A stretch of DNA of 49,472 nt from the NCBI GenBank assembly GCA_045587665.1, contig JAZNCT010000073.1, forward strand, positions 1 to 49,472. The letters are read 5' to 3'. A program made the position numbers and the translations under genes. Source of the stretch: SIG710 sp045587665. GTDB lineage: Bacteria > Bacillota > Clostridia > Oscillospirales > CAG-272. Position 1 is the stretch's first letter, and each line of letters begins with the position of its first letter. The notes beneath the pieces were generated by a model that was given only the letters and a program-made list of their open reading frames with translations, made no database searches and was not told where the DNA came from. Below are positions 14,550-23,656 of this stretch, piece by piece.

Positions 14550-16088
14550 TTGAATCCGAAACTAAGAGAAAAAACCATGGAATCGCTTTCCGCGGTCCTC
14601 CCTATTTCCGCAATAGTTCTCTTTATCAGCATTTTTATAGTTCCAATGGAGCTTGGAAAGCTGGTTATGTTTTTAGTTGGAGCTCTTATGCTTATAATAG
14701 GAATGGGGTTCTTTCAGCTTGGTGCAGAAATGTCTATGACCCCTATAGGTGAGGGCATCGGTGTTCAGATATCAAAAACCAAAACTGTATTTTTCATTAC
14801 GCTTATCGGCTTTATAATGGGTGCTATAATCACTGTTTCAGAGCCTGATCTGCAGGTTCTTGCACAGCAGGTACCCTCGATTCCAAACCAGGTGCTTATA
14901 CTTACTGTTGCCGTTGGTGTTGGTATCTTTCTTGCCCTTGCGGTTTTGCGAATAAGGTTTCAGATAGATCTCTCAAAACTGCTTATCATTCTTTATATCC
15001 TGCTTATCGGCGCATCATTCTTTGTGCCAAAGGACTTTTTAGCCGTTGCCTTTGACTCTGGCGGAGTTACAACAGGCCCTATGACAGTTCCCTTTATAAT
15101 GGCTCTGGGTGTTGGTCTTGCTTCGGTGAGAGGAGACAAAAATGCGGCAAGCGACAGCTTTGGTCTTGTTGCTCTCTCAAGTGTTGGACCTATACTTGCC
15201 GTGCTTATCCTGGGGCTGTTTTTCAAGCCTACCGAGGCTCTCTATTCCTCCTCGGATATTGCAAGTGTTTTCACAACAAGAGATGTTGCTCTGGTGTTTG
15301 CTAAGGGTATACCTCATTATGCAAAAGAGGTTTTTATTTCCCTGCTTCCAATAGTAGCGGTGTTCGTTCTCTTTCAGCTTATAACAAGGCGCTACCACAA
15401 AAGACAGCTTAAAAGGATCATATTCGGTCTGGTATATACATATGCAGGTCTTGTACTCTTTCTTTGCGGAGTAAACGTGGGCTTTGCCCCTGTTGGATCT
15501 TTTCTCGGTGAAAAGCTTGCTTCGCTTTCTTATAGGTGGATAATCGTACCCATAGGTATGCTTATAGGTTATTATATAGTTAAAGCAGAGCCTGCTATTC
15601 AAGTCCTCAACCACCAGGTTGAAAGCGTAACGGACGGTGCTATCTCTGTAAAGGCTATGAACCGCTCCATGTCTATCGGTGTTGCCGTGAGCGTTGGTCT
15701 TGCAATGCTAAGGGTCATAGCGGGTATTCCAATTCAGTTCATTATCATTCCGGGCTATATCATTGCCCTTGTAATGTCAAGATTTGTTCCAAAGATATTT
15801 GTGGGTATCGCCTTTGACTCAGGCGGAGTTGCAAGCGGCCCGATGACCTCAACCTTCCTTTTGCCCCTTAGCATAGGAAGCTGCAGTGCCATTGGCGGAA
15901 ATCTTATGACAGATGCCTTTGGTGTTGTGGCACTTGTTGCCCTTACACCGCTCATTGCTATACAGATAATGGGTCTCGTATATAACTTTAAGACCGCTAA
16001 GCTTCATAAGAGAGCTTCCGAAATGGCAGACGTATCAGCTATCAGCAATGAAATTATAGATCTTGAGGAGGAAATTTCTCATGGATAA
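14550..16088 (+). CDS. DUF1538 family membrane protein (two tandem repeats)
   Basis: A 512-residue polytopic protein of about 12-14 helices made of two homologous halves. Each half carries the same pair of motifs: SEPDLQVLA (97-105) and FDSGGVTTGPMT (168-179) in the first, AEPAIQVLN (346-354) and FDSGGVASGPMT (422-433) in the second. This is the DUF1538 family; its internal duplication and conserved Gly/Ser/Asp loops inside membrane regions look like a transporter, but the substrate is unknown. TTG at 14550 is taken as start because it keeps the family-like LREKTMESL segment; ATG at 14577 is the alternative. The last 8 bp overlap the PII-like gene, so the proteins are made together. Confidence 0.88.
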   Translation: MNPKLREKTMESLSAVLPISAIVLFISIFIVPMELGKLVMFLVGALMLIIGMGFFQLGAEMSMTPIGEGIGVQISKTKTVFFITLIGFIMGAIITVSEPDLQVLAQQVPSIPNQVLILTVAVGVGIFLALAVLRIRFQIDLSKLLIILYILLIGASFFVPKDFLAVAFDSGGVTTGPMTVPFIMALGVGLASVRGDKNAASDSFGLVALSSVGPILAVLILGLFFKPTEALYSSSDIASVFTTRDVALVFAKGIPHYAKEVFISLLPIVAVFVLFQLITRRYHKRQLKRIIFGLVYTYAGLVLFLCGVNVGFAPVGSFLGEKLASLSYRWIIVPIGMLIGYYIVKAEPAIQVLNHQVESVTDGAISVKAMNRSMSIGVAVSVGLAMLRVIAGIPIQFIIIPGYIIALVMSRFVPKIFVGIAFDSGGVASGPMTSTFLLPLSIGSCSAIGGNLMTDAFGVVALVALTPLIAIQIMGLVYNFKTAKLHKRASEMADVSAISNEIIDLEEEISHG

Positions 16089-16773
16089 TAATGCAAAACT
16101 CGATTCTTTTCAGATGCTTATGCTGGTTGCAACACCAAAGCTTGCAGAGAAGGCAGCCGAACTCTTTCGCAGAGAAAATCTTCCCATTCAATACCGTCTC
16201 AACGCAGAGGGCACTGCTTCAAGCCAGGTAATGGATATGCTTGGCTTTGGAAGCATTGACAAATGCCTTATCATCAGCATGATGCCAAAAAAATATGGCG
16301 ACAAAATGCTGGGCCTGCTTCATTCAAAGCTGAGGCTTGACACTGTAAACAGCGGCATTGCATTTACAGTCCCCATGAGTGGGGCAAACAATTTACTTTT
16401 GCACATCCTGACAAAATCTACCGAGAAAAATTCGGAAAACAATAGCGGAAGGAACAGATATATTATGCCGGATACAAAATATTCTCTCATAGTAGCTATA
16501 GTTGACAGAGGCTTTAGCGGAGACGTTATGGAAGCCGCAAGAGATGCAGGCGCAGGCGGTGGAACTGTTGTTCACAGCAGACGCATTGCAAGCGAGGATA
16601 TAACAGGACAGTGGGGACTGAGCTTGAAGGACGAAAAGGAGCTTGTCCTTATCATTTCAGAGCTTGAAAAGAAGCTTGATATTATGCAGAGCATAAATGA
16701 AAAATGCGGTATTCAAAGCGAAGCAAAGGGCATGGTTATGTCCCTCCCCATTGATTCTGTTATGGGTATATGA
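16081..16773 (+). CDS. Tandem PII-like signalling protein
   Basis: A 230-residue soluble protein that appears to be two PII-like ferredoxin-fold domains in series (about 10-110 and 133-230). The second has DAGAGGGTVVHSRR (155-168), resembling the GA.GGT...R.R nucleotide-binding segment of PII/GlnK; the first half is more diverged. PII proteins sense ATP/ADP and 2-oxoglutarate and gate membrane transporters. ATG at 16081 has a strong GAGGAGG site and overlaps the DUF1538 stop by 8 bp, which implies it regulates that membrane protein. The Tyr-bearing T-loop of classical GlnB is not recognisable, so it may bind a different ligand. Confidence 0.75.
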   Translation: MDNNAKLDSFQMLMLVATPKLAEKAAELFRRENLPIQYRLNAEGTASSQVMDMLGFGSIDKCLIISMMPKKYGDKMLGLLHSKLRLDTVNSGIAFTVPMSGANNLLLHILTKSTEKNSENNSGRNRYIMPDTKYSLIVAIVDRGFSGDVMEAARDAGAGGGTVVHSRRIASEDITGQWGLSLKDEKELVLIISELEKKLDIMQSINEKCGIQSEAKGMVMSLPIDSVMGI

Positions 16774-16814
16774 AACAACACAGCGGCGGAGCAAAACTCC
16801 GCCGCTGTGTTGTT
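16774..16814. terminator. Hairpin between convergent genes, 18 bp perfect stem
   Basis: Arms 16774-16791 and 16797-16814 pair perfectly (GC-rich core GCGGCGGAG) with a CAAAA loop. There is little of a U tract on either side, so termination may be weaker than the stem suggests. It overlaps the stop codon of the carboxypeptidase gene. Confidence 0.7.
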
Positions 16815-18027
16815 ATTCGGAAAACAAATTTTTATACGTGTTTATGCAATCGTATACAGGGTCATAGGTGGCGGGTGCGTGAGCCGTCACAAGAACAAAT
16901 TCTCCCCCGCCATTCACTCTGCCAAAGCTGGCAAGGCAGTGAAGCCCTTCGTTTGTATATCCGGTCTTTCCGCCTATTATCTCGGCAACTCCCGATTCAT
17001 CTCCCTTCATTCTGCTGAACATGGTTGAAGTGAGGAGGATTCCGTTTGGATGGCTTGGGGTAGATCTTGTGGTATACTGGTATGTAGAAAGTATCTCTCT
17101 ACATTCCTCTATCTGCATGGCATATTGGAGTATAAGTGCGATCTCATGTGGAGTGCTGTAATGATCGTCATGATGAAGGCCGCTGGTGTTGACAAAATGC
17201 GTGTTTGAAAGCCCCATTTCAAGAGTCTTTTTGTTCATCATCTCAACAAAGCCCTCAGTGGACCCTGCCGTATATATCGCAAGAGCCTCCGTTGCATCAG
17301 CACCCGAGGGAAGCACGACCCCATAGAGCAGATCACGAATGGTGATCTCCTCGCCCACAGAGAAGCCTGCAACTGTTGCATTGGCCTTGTAAAGCGGATC
17401 TGTTATCTGTGCCGTCATTATAAAGGTGTCATCAAGATCCTTGCAATTTTCATATGCCACTATCAGTGTCATGATCTTTGTCATAGACGCAGGGTAGATT
17501 ATTTCATCCGGGTTCTTTTGGGCTACAACTGTGTTGCTTTGAAGATCGATCATTATCGCATAATCGGATTTTATGCTGTCTCCAAGCTCAGCCGTCTTGT
17601 CTGTAATCGAGGCATATGACACCTCTATCACCTTTGGTGCTGTTCCTTTATCGTTATCACCCTCAACAGCATCTGTCTGCTCTGCAATGTTCTTATCTGT
17701 TTCATCGGACGCATCTGCATTTGCCCTTCCTGCTCGGCTGTTAAGCACTGTGCAAAAAATGCCCACGCTTATCATAAGAACAAGCAATGATACAAACAAG
17801 GGTGCAAAACTTATGGGCTGCTTCATTTGAGTTTTAGATGTGGGAGCCGTTCTCGGCATTGCAGAGCGATGCCCTCCTATATGTTTCTGGGGAGACCCGC
17901 TTTGCATAGTACCTCCCATTTTTTGGCCTTGACCGTTATATGGGCGTCCTCTTTCATTACTGTTATATGTAGAATTCTGTCCCCTGCCCCTGTCACCGCC
18001 GGAGCGAGGAGGTCTGCTGTTATTCAT
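16813..18027 (-). CDS. D-alanyl-D-alanine carboxypeptidase (serine-type, DacA-like)
   Basis: Membrane-anchored penicillin-binding protein that trims the terminal D-Ala of peptidoglycan stem peptides. 404 residues: a Gly/Arg/Asn-rich cytoplasmic N-terminus (1-70), one membrane helix (about 72-94), a Thr/Asp linker, then the peptidase S11 domain with active-site SMTK (181-184), SGA (241-243) and KTG (354-356). SGA in place of the textbook SGN occurs in clostridial members and need not abolish activity. The usual C-terminal beta-domain of DacA is missing; the protein ends soon after the KTG domain. I take ATG 18027 over an upstream GTG (18033). The low-complexity N-terminus resembles that of divisome-linked wall enzymes, but that is inference. 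Confidence 0.9.
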   Translation of the reverse strand: MNNSRPPRSGGDRGRGQNSTYNSNERGRPYNGQGQKMGGTMQSGSPQKHIGGHRSAMPRTAPTSKTQMKQPISFAPLFVSLLVLMISVGIFCTVLNSRAGRANADASDETDKNIAEQTDAVEGDNDKGTAPKVIEVSYASITDKTAELGDSIKSDYAIMIDLQSNTVVAQKNPDEIIYPASMTKIMTLIVAYENCKDLDDTFIMTAQITDPLYKANATVAGFSVGEEITIRDLLYGVVLPSGADATEALAIYTAGSTEGFVEMMNKKTLEMGLSNTHFVNTSGLHHDDHYSTPHEIALILQYAMQIEECREILSTYQYTTRSTPSHPNGILLTSTMFSRMKGDESGVAEIIGGKTGYTNEGLHCLASFGRVNGGGEFVLVTAHAPATYDPVYDCINTYKNLFSE

Positions 18028-18050
18028 AATCACTACCCGCTTTTTATACT

Positions 18051-18079
18051 TTTATAACATTATAGCACACTTTTTTCAA
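18051..18079 (-). promoter_or_regulatory. Promoter of the carboxypeptidase gene
   Basis: Minus strand TTGAAA (18074-18079), 17 bp, TATAAA (18051-18056), 23 bp upstream of the start. A perfect TATAAT inside the spacer lacks a matching -35. Confidence 0.55.
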
Positions 18080-18130
18080 AAAATATATCAAATTTTAGTG
18101 AACAATTTAAAAAATACAAATTTTTTTATA

Positions 18131-18159
18131 TTGCTTTAAAATTCCATTTGTGTTATAAT
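18131..18159 (+). promoter_or_regulatory. Promoter of the envelope-polymer operon
   Basis: TTGCTT (18131-18136), 17 bp, TATAAT (18154-18159), about 90 bp before the glycosyltransferase start. No structured leader is evident in between. Confidence 0.65.
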
Positions 18160-18248
18160 CAATATGATATATGTTTTAATATCCACTGTGCGGAACAAAC
18201 AACTGTTTTCTCCGTCTTAAATCATATCGAAGCGAAAGGAAATTTAAA

Positions 18249-19325
18249 ATGAATATATTTGATAAGATAACGGTTATCGTTCCATCGCTCAACCCGGATG
18301 AAAAGCTGATGAAGGTCATTGAAGGACTGGAAAAAGAGGGTTTTAATGATATTATTGTTGTAAATGACGGGAGCCGAGCTGAAAATCTTGCCAACTTCCC
18401 CGATCCCAAAGAACATCCTATTTGCACCGTTTTAACTCACAGCGTAAACCGAGGAAAGGGCGCAGCACTCAAAACGGCATTCGATTTCTTTCTGAAAAAT
18501 CGCCCCGACCGCCTTGGCGTTGTAACGGTTGACGGCGATAACCAGCACCTGCCAAAAGATGTTAAAAGCTGTTCTCAAAAAATGCTCAGCACCTCTTCAC
18601 TGGTTTTGGGAGTGAGAGATTTTTCGCTTTCCCATGTTCCCGCCCGTTCACGTTTTGGAAACAAAGCAACATCTCTTGTTTTCCGTATTCTCTGCGGAAT
18701 GAAGATATCGGATACTCAAACAGGGCTTCGGGCTTTCCCGCGAGAGATATTGCCTTGGATGTGCGAAATTGAGGGTGACCGCTTTGAATATGAAACAAAT
18801 ATGCTCCTATCACTCGGTGAATACGGCATAAAGCTCTCTGAGCAAACTATCGAAACCGTCTATATAGAAGAAAATCAGACCTCGCATTTCAGACCAATAA
18901 GAGATTCTATAAGAGTTTATTCTATGCTTCTGAAATTTCTCCTCAGCTCTGTTGCCGCCTCTGTTATAGACAATTTTGTTTTTTGGCTCATGCTCACGCT
19001 CTTTGGAGGAGTTCTCGGAAAACTGGCAACACTTGTTAGTTTTGTGTGTGCCAGAAGCATCTCATCTGTCATCAATTTTGCAGTGAACAAGCAAAAGGTG
19101 TTTAAAAACTCCAAAAGTATAAAAGAAACGATACTCAAATATTATGCGCTTGCCATTCCGATAATGGCTATATCCATTGGCGCAGTAGAATTGCTTGACC
19201 GAATTCTCGCCAATTCTGCGCCGATAATCACAACTCTTATAAAAATCGCTGTTGATCTCGTTCTTTTTATATGCTCATTCAGAATTCAGCGCGAATGGGT
19301 GTTCTCCTCAAGAAAGAAAAAATAA
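18249..19325 (+). CDS. Family 2 glycosyltransferase fused to a GtrA-like membrane domain
   Basis: 358 residues. N-terminal 220: GT-A fold of the dolichol-phosphate-mannose / polyprenyl-phosphate sugar synthase type, with VIVPSLN, VVNDGS (37-42), NRGKGAALK and the metal-binding DGD (95-97). C-terminal part (about 224-355): four hydrophobic helices with SVIDNFVFWLML and SSVINFAVNKQKVF, as in GtrA flippase-like proteins. Such fusions make an undecaprenyl-phosphate-linked sugar and help present it outside the membrane for polymer glycosylation. The site AAAGGAAATTTAAA precedes the ATG. First gene of a five-gene run of envelope functions. Confidence 0.9.
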   Translation: MNIFDKITVIVPSLNPDEKLMKVIEGLEKEGFNDIIVVNDGSRAENLANFPDPKEHPICTVLTHSVNRGKGAALKTAFDFFLKNRPDRLGVVTVDGDNQHLPKDVKSCSQKMLSTSSLVLGVRDFSLSHVPARSRFGNKATSLVFRILCGMKISDTQTGLRAFPREILPWMCEIEGDRFEYETNMLLSLGEYGIKLSEQTIETVYIEENQTSHFRPIRDSIRVYSMLLKFLLSSVAASVIDNFVFWLMLTLFGGVLGKLATLVSFVCARSISSVINFAVNKQKVFKNSKSIKETILKYYALAIPIMAISIGAVELLDRILANSAPIITTLIKIAVDLVLFICSFRIQREWVFSSRKKK

Positions 19326-19340
19326 AGGCTTGGTATAAAA

Positions 19341-20711
19341 ATGTCCGAAAAAGATATAATTCCCCCAGAAAGCAACAAAAGCAGTGAGAAAAAAGCTCCT
19401 GCAGTCACATACATAGAAATGCCGCCCCCGCCAAAAAGCAGTACCCCAATAAAATTTTTCACCGAAAACGGCACACTGTATCAAAGCTCGGTATCCGAGG
19501 AAAATGCAACGTCAACTGCTGAAAAAAGCAGAACTATCGGCTTTAGCCAAAGCGACTATTTTGACTATGCGGGCTACAAAAGGAGAAAGCCGAAATCAGA
19601 GCGTATGTCAGGTGGAAGGATCTTTGGCAGAATAATGATAGCACTCTCTTCGGTTCTGATCTTTGCAGTTATCGCTGTTTATGGGCTTTGTTTCACCATT
19701 GCCAAAGGTCCAAGTGAAACCGTGAGAAATCTGCTTGTCCTCTCTGCAAAACAGGCAAGCGCAACAAAATGGGTACCCTCTCTGTTTCTCAGTGAAGATG
19801 AGATCAAAGAGATAATGGACCGGAGTGCCGAGGTAAAGATTGATGTGATCCCGATAGATGAATATTATAAGCCCTCAGGGGATAGCAATGAAAGCACTGC
19901 CGACGAATGGGCTGACGCAAAGGACGGAATGCTTTTTAAGACCCTTAAAGGCTCAACATATACTGCCTATATGCTGATAGTTAAAAACCCCGCAAGAGTG
20001 TTTGTCGGAACATCCAGCGATAACTACAGCCAGAGCGAAAAAGGAAAAACAATTTTTGATGCCACGGCCGCAAAAGGGGCTGTTGCCGCCATAAACGGTG
20101 GGGAATTTCCCGACAGTGGCGGTGTTGGAACAGGATCTCATCCCATAGGTCTTACATATTCTGGGGGGGAATGCGTTTGGAACGATGGACTCAAGCGCAC
20201 CTTTATCGGATTTGACAAAAACAACACTCTCATTGTTTCCGAGAATATGACAAAGGCAGAAGCCGACAAGTTGGAAATACGAGATGCTGTTTCTTTTCAA
20301 AGTGGAAATGTGCTGATATCCTCTGACGGTGAAAACGCAAATGTGTATTATGCAAGCGGCAACAACGGCACAGCCCAAAGAACAGCAATAGGACAAAGAG
20401 GAGACGGTGCAGTTCTGATGCTTGTTACCGACGGCAGAACTGCCAGCTCTCTCGGTGCAACTCATAACGATGTTATAGACATTATGCTGGAGCACGGTGC
20501 AATTTCGGCAGCAATGCTTGACGGCGGCTCTTCGGCAATGATGTATTATGAAAATTATTTCGAAAAATACGAATATGACTACGATTCGCTTGATCAATAT
20601 CAAAAAAAGGGGCTGGTCAACAAATACAAGGCATTTACAACCCCGAGACATATGCCAACCTTCTTCATGGTTGAAAGAATGAGCGAGGGAGGCGAGAGCA
20701 ATGCCAAATAA
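19341..20711 (+). CDS. Phosphodiester glycosidase (NAGPA) family protein
   Basis: 456 residues: a cytoplasmic Pro/Ser-rich N-terminus (1-90), one membrane helix (about 94-115), then an extracellular domain. The C-terminal 250 residues show the NAGPA signatures: GAVAAINGGEF, QRTAIGQRGDGAVLMLVTDG, AAMLDGGSSAMMYY and MPTFFMV. The mammalian founder removes GlcNAc from a phosphodiester; bacterial members are thought to act on sugar-phosphodiester bonds in wall polymers or exopolysaccharide. Substrate here unknown. 15 bp after the glycosyltransferase gene and overlapping the next gene by 11 bp. Confidence 0.87.
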   Translation: MSEKDIIPPESNKSSEKKAPAVTYIEMPPPPKSSTPIKFFTENGTLYQSSVSEENATSTAEKSRTIGFSQSDYFDYAGYKRRKPKSERMSGGRIFGRIMIALSSVLIFAVIAVYGLCFTIAKGPSETVRNLLVLSAKQASATKWVPSLFLSEDEIKEIMDRSAEVKIDVIPIDEYYKPSGDSNESTADEWADAKDGMLFKTLKGSTYTAYMLIVKNPARVFVGTSSDNYSQSEKGKTIFDATAAKGAVAAINGGEFPDSGGVGTGSHPIGLTYSGGECVWNDGLKRTFIGFDKNNTLIVSENMTKAEADKLEIRDAVSFQSGNVLISSDGENANVYYASGNNGTAQRTAIGQRGDGAVLMLVTDGRTASSLGATHNDVIDIMLEHGAISAAMLDGGSSAMMYYENYFEKYEYDYDSLDQYQKKGLVNKYKAFTTPRHMPTFFMVERMSEGGESNAK

Positions 20712-21795
20712 ACCAAAGAAAATGCCAAAATTTTATATCATTCTCATCGTTTGCTGGATCCTGGCTCTCTCTGCCCTTGCGGTTCTTCTTATAAACGTGA
20801 GAGCCTATCTTGAAAACTATGAAAGCGTGCAGCCCAAATATCTTGCAGAGGAAGTTTTCAATCAGTATTTCAAAGGATCCGATTTCATGGCAATAATCGA
20901 GTTTTCGGATCTGAACAAAAGCAAATATGAGACAAACGAAATGCTTGCTTCATACCTAACGGAGCTTACAGAGGGCAAGAAGCTTTCATATCACAACGTG
21001 TCCTCGGGTCTTGACCTTGATGTTTCAAAATATACCGTTAAGTATACCGAAGACGGAAAGGATATCAAAATTGCCTCTTTTCAGCTTGAGAAAAGCGGAG
21101 AAAAAAGCGAAAAGGGCTTTGATAAATATGCGCTAAACGGCTTTGAGCTTTTCTATCCGGCAGAAAAAAGTGTTTCTCTAAAGGTGACAAAGGGGGCAAC
21201 ACCATATATAAACGGTATACCTCTTGAAGCAGAGCACATTGCAGAGGATAATATAGAGCACCAAAGCTTTAAGCATATGCCGGAGGGAACCGAGGGTATT
21301 TCATATACGCTTTATAAAATCCAAGGTCTTACCACAGAGCCAATCATTGACGTTAAAGACAAAAACGGCATTGATCTCGAACTTTTTGAAAATACTAAGG
21401 AAGATTGCTATGAAACAAAGATAATTTATGATTCTGAACTTGCCGCAGAGCAAAGCACACACGTTATAGCGGCAGCCCAGACATATGCCGCCTATATGCA
21501 AAATGATGCCAAGCTTGCAAAACTAACACCTTATTTTGAAAAAAACACAGAGCTTTACAATTCTATAAAGTCCACTCTGCAGTGGGCAGTTATAGACCAC
21601 GACAGCTATCATTTTGAAAATGTTGAAGCAAGTGAATTTTACAGATATGATGAAAACACCTTTTCTTGCCGTGTCAAATTCGATCACATTCTGAAAAGAA
21701 GCAGGCTCCAGGACCACGTAGACCACGTTGATATAACTCTGTATCTTAGAAATGTTGACGGCAAATACCTGGTATACGAAAGAACAAACAACTGA
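20701..21795 (+). CDS. Unknown membrane-anchored extracellular protein
   Basis: 364 residues. A basic N-terminus (MPNKPKKMPK) precedes one membrane helix (about 11-32), and the remainder is a hydrophilic, probably extracytoplasmic domain rich in Glu, Lys and Tyr with alternating beta-like stretches; no motif or family is recognised. The N-in/C-out topology matches the glycosidase encoded upstream, with which it overlaps by 11 bp (ribosome binding site GAGCGAGGGAGGCGAG inside that gene). Co-translation suggests a structural or regulatory partner of the glycosidase or a polymer-processing factor. Confidence 0.85.
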   Translation: MPNKPKKMPKFYIILIVCWILALSALAVLLINVRAYLENYESVQPKYLAEEVFNQYFKGSDFMAIIEFSDLNKSKYETNEMLASYLTELTEGKKLSYHNVSSGLDLDVSKYTVKYTEDGKDIKIASFQLEKSGEKSEKGFDKYALNGFELFYPAEKSVSLKVTKGATPYINGIPLEAEHIAEDNIEHQSFKHMPEGTEGISYTLYKIQGLTTEPIIDVKDKNGIDLELFENTKEDCYETKIIYDSELAAEQSTHVIAAAQTYAAYMQNDAKLAKLTPYFEKNTELYNSIKSTLQWAVIDHDSYHFENVEASEFYRYDENTFSCRVKFDHILKRSRLQDHVDHVDITLYLRNVDGKYLVYERTNN

Positions 21796-21809
21796 AAGTG
21801 AGATAAACC

Positions 21810-22361
21810 ATGTTTGATGCACTTAACAGCTTTGAGATACCGATTCTCGATGCTATCGGCAATATAAAATGCGGATTTTTTGATGCTTTTTTCCCTGTCA
21901 TCACCCGCTTTGCCGATAAAGGAATTGGCTGGATAGCTATTGCAGTTATTCTGCTTCTATTCAAAAGGACAAGAAAAACAGGCTTTATGGTGGGAGCGGC
22001 ACTTCTCATCGGGCTTATATTCGGCAACGGAATTTTAAAGCCGCTTTTTGACAGGGAGAGACCTTATGAATTTGCAAACATTACCCTCACTCTTATTGCG
22101 CCGCTGCATGACGGCTCTTTCCCTTCAGGGCACACCCTTGCCTCATTTGAAGCGGCAACAGTGCTTATGTTAAGAGACAGGCGAATGGGCATACCTGCTC
22201 TTGTTCTCGCCTTTGTTATTGCGTTTTCAAGACTGTATCTCTATGTTCACTACCCCTCAGATGTTCTGGCAGGTATTCTGCTCGGTGTGCTCTTCGGAGT
22301 GCTTGGAGTGAGCATCGTAAAATACGGTTATTCCGTTTTTGAAAAAAGAAAGAATAATTGA
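21810..22361 (+). CDS. PAP2 family phosphatase
   Basis: A six-helix membrane phosphatase of 183 residues with the three PAP2 motifs: K77 with R84-P85 (motif 1, KPLFDRERP), PSGH (105-108) and SRLYLYVHYPSD (140-151, catalytic His147). Family members dephosphorylate undecaprenyl diphosphate, phosphatidic acid or phosphatidylglycerol phosphate on the outer membrane face. In this operon recycling of undecaprenyl diphosphate released by polymer assembly is the most natural role. ATG at 21810 has a GAAAGTGAGAT site. Confidence 0.92.
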   Translation: MFDALNSFEIPILDAIGNIKCGFFDAFFPVITRFADKGIGWIAIAVILLLFKRTRKTGFMVGAALLIGLIFGNGILKPLFDRERPYEFANITLTLIAPLHDGSFPSGHTLASFEAATVLMLRDRRMGIPALVLAFVIAFSRLYLYVHYPSDVLAGILLGVLFGVLGVSIVKYGYSVFEKRKNN

Positions 22362-22366
22362 TCAAT

Positions 22367-23569
22367 ATGAAAAAATATTATTTGATATTGCTGTTATCCC
22401 TGCTCCTTTTTTTGCAGGGATGCGGACATACGGCAGAGCGGCAGACGCCACTTGAGCTAACGCAGGATAATGCGCACCAAAAGCTTGACATAAGCTTTCC
22501 CGAGCCGTATCCACCCGATGTAAGGCTCAGCTTTGCCGCCTGCGGCGATAACATTATGTATAACGGAAATATCCGTGATGCTAAAAAATGTGCGGCAGGA
22601 AGCGATAGGGCATATGATTTTTCTCCTATATACGAAAATATAAAGCCTATTATTGAGGCAGCTGACATCGCCTTTATCAATCAGGAAACTCCTCTTGCAG
22701 GCGAAGAATACGGCTATGATGATCATCCCCGTTTCAATTCGCCAAGAGATCTTGCCTATGATATAATAGATGCAGGATTTGATGTTGTAAATCTTGCCAC
22801 AAATCATATGCTTGATGCAGGCTCCAAGGGCCTGCTTGACACTATAGAATTTTGGAACACTCTGCCCGTGACCACTATTGGCGGATATCTCAACCAAGAT
22901 GACTTTGATAATATCAGAATTATAGAAAAGGATGATATCAAAATTGCTTTTTTATCATTCACCTATAGCACAAACGGCTTGGTTCTCAAAAAAGGCTATG
23001 ATATCGTTATTCCCTATGAGGATGAGGAAGTTATAAAGGCTCAGGTGACAAAGGCAAACGAGCTTGCCGACCTTGTCTTTGTCTCTATGCACTGGGGCTC
23101 TGAATACAAATTCAAGCAAAATCAAAACCAAAAAAATCTTGCAACGATGATGGCTTCTCTTGGCGTTGATGTTGTTATCGGACACCACCCACACGTTCTT
23201 CAGCCTATAGAATGGATAGAAAGTCAAAACGGCAACGGTCACAGGATGCTTTGTGCATATTCTCTTGGAAACATTGCCGCAGAGCAAAACAATGATTATA
23301 ACTACGTTGGCGGTATATTCACCTTTGATATTGTGAGAAAAGACGGAGAAATATCTATAGAAAATCCAATTCTTCTGCCAACCGTATATTATTTCAATAA
23401 ATCATTCTATAAAAACTCTATACACCTTATTGAAAATTTTACAGAGGATATGGCCAAAAGTCACGGACTTTCCTATTATGGCAAAACCACAACGCTTGAA
23501 CGTCTGCGCTCTTATGTTACAAGCACCATAGCCCCCGAATTTTTACCCTCTCATATGAAAGAACAATAG
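22367..23569 (+). CDS. CapA family lipoprotein
   Basis: About 400 residues. Lipoprotein signal (MKKYYLILLL, then FLQGC lipobox at 15-19) followed by the CapA metallophosphatase-like fold: AACGDNIMYN, NQETPLAG, NLATNHMLDAG, SMHWGSEY, VDVVIGHHPHVLQ and YSLGNI. The His/Asp/Asn set is that of calcineurin-like phosphoesterases. CapA is required for poly-gamma-glutamate capsule export in Bacillus, but many CapA-like proteins lack the other Cap genes, and none is seen here. ATG at 22367 is chosen over an in-frame TTG (22358), which overlaps the PAP2 stop. Last gene of the envelope operon. Confidence 0.9.
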   Translation: MKKYYLILLLSLLLFLQGCGHTAERQTPLELTQDNAHQKLDISFPEPYPPDVRLSFAACGDNIMYNGNIRDAKKCAAGSDRAYDFSPIYENIKPIIEAADIAFINQETPLAGEEYGYDDHPRFNSPRDLAYDIIDAGFDVVNLATNHMLDAGSKGLLDTIEFWNTLPVTTIGGYLNQDDFDNIRIIEKDDIKIAFLSFTYSTNGLVLKKGYDIVIPYEDEEVIKAQVTKANELADLVFVSMHWGSEYKFKQNQNQKNLATMMASLGVDVVIGHHPHVLQPIEWIESQNGNGHRMLCAYSLGNIAAEQNNDYNYVGGIFTFDIVRKDGEISIENPILLPTVYYFNKSFYKNSIHLIENFTEDMAKSHGLSYYGKTTTLERLRSYVTSTIAPEFLPSHMKEQ

Positions 23570-23576
23570 CGCAAAT

Positions 23577-23620
23577 AAAATACCACTGTTTTCTTAGAAC
23601 AGAAACAGTGGTATTTTGTT
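23577..23620. terminator. Bidirectional terminator, 15 bp perfect stem
   Basis: AAAATACCACTGTTT (23577-23591) and AAACAGTGGTATTTT (23603-23617) with an 11 nt loop, T- or A-rich on both sides. It separates the envelope operon from the convergent SGNH gene. Confidence 0.9.
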
Positions 23621-23656
23621 TGTTATTTTCAAAATCTCTTATCCAACAAAAATATT

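Noticed and set aside
19953..20651. 232-codon minus-strand frame inside the phosphodiester glycosidase gene
   Set aside because: Cys/His-rich nonsense-like translation, antisense to a gene with clear NAGPA motifs.
22358..23569. CapA gene as part of a poly-gamma-glutamate capsule locus
   Set aside because: No capB, capC or capD-like gene is present; neighbours point to general envelope polymer handling.
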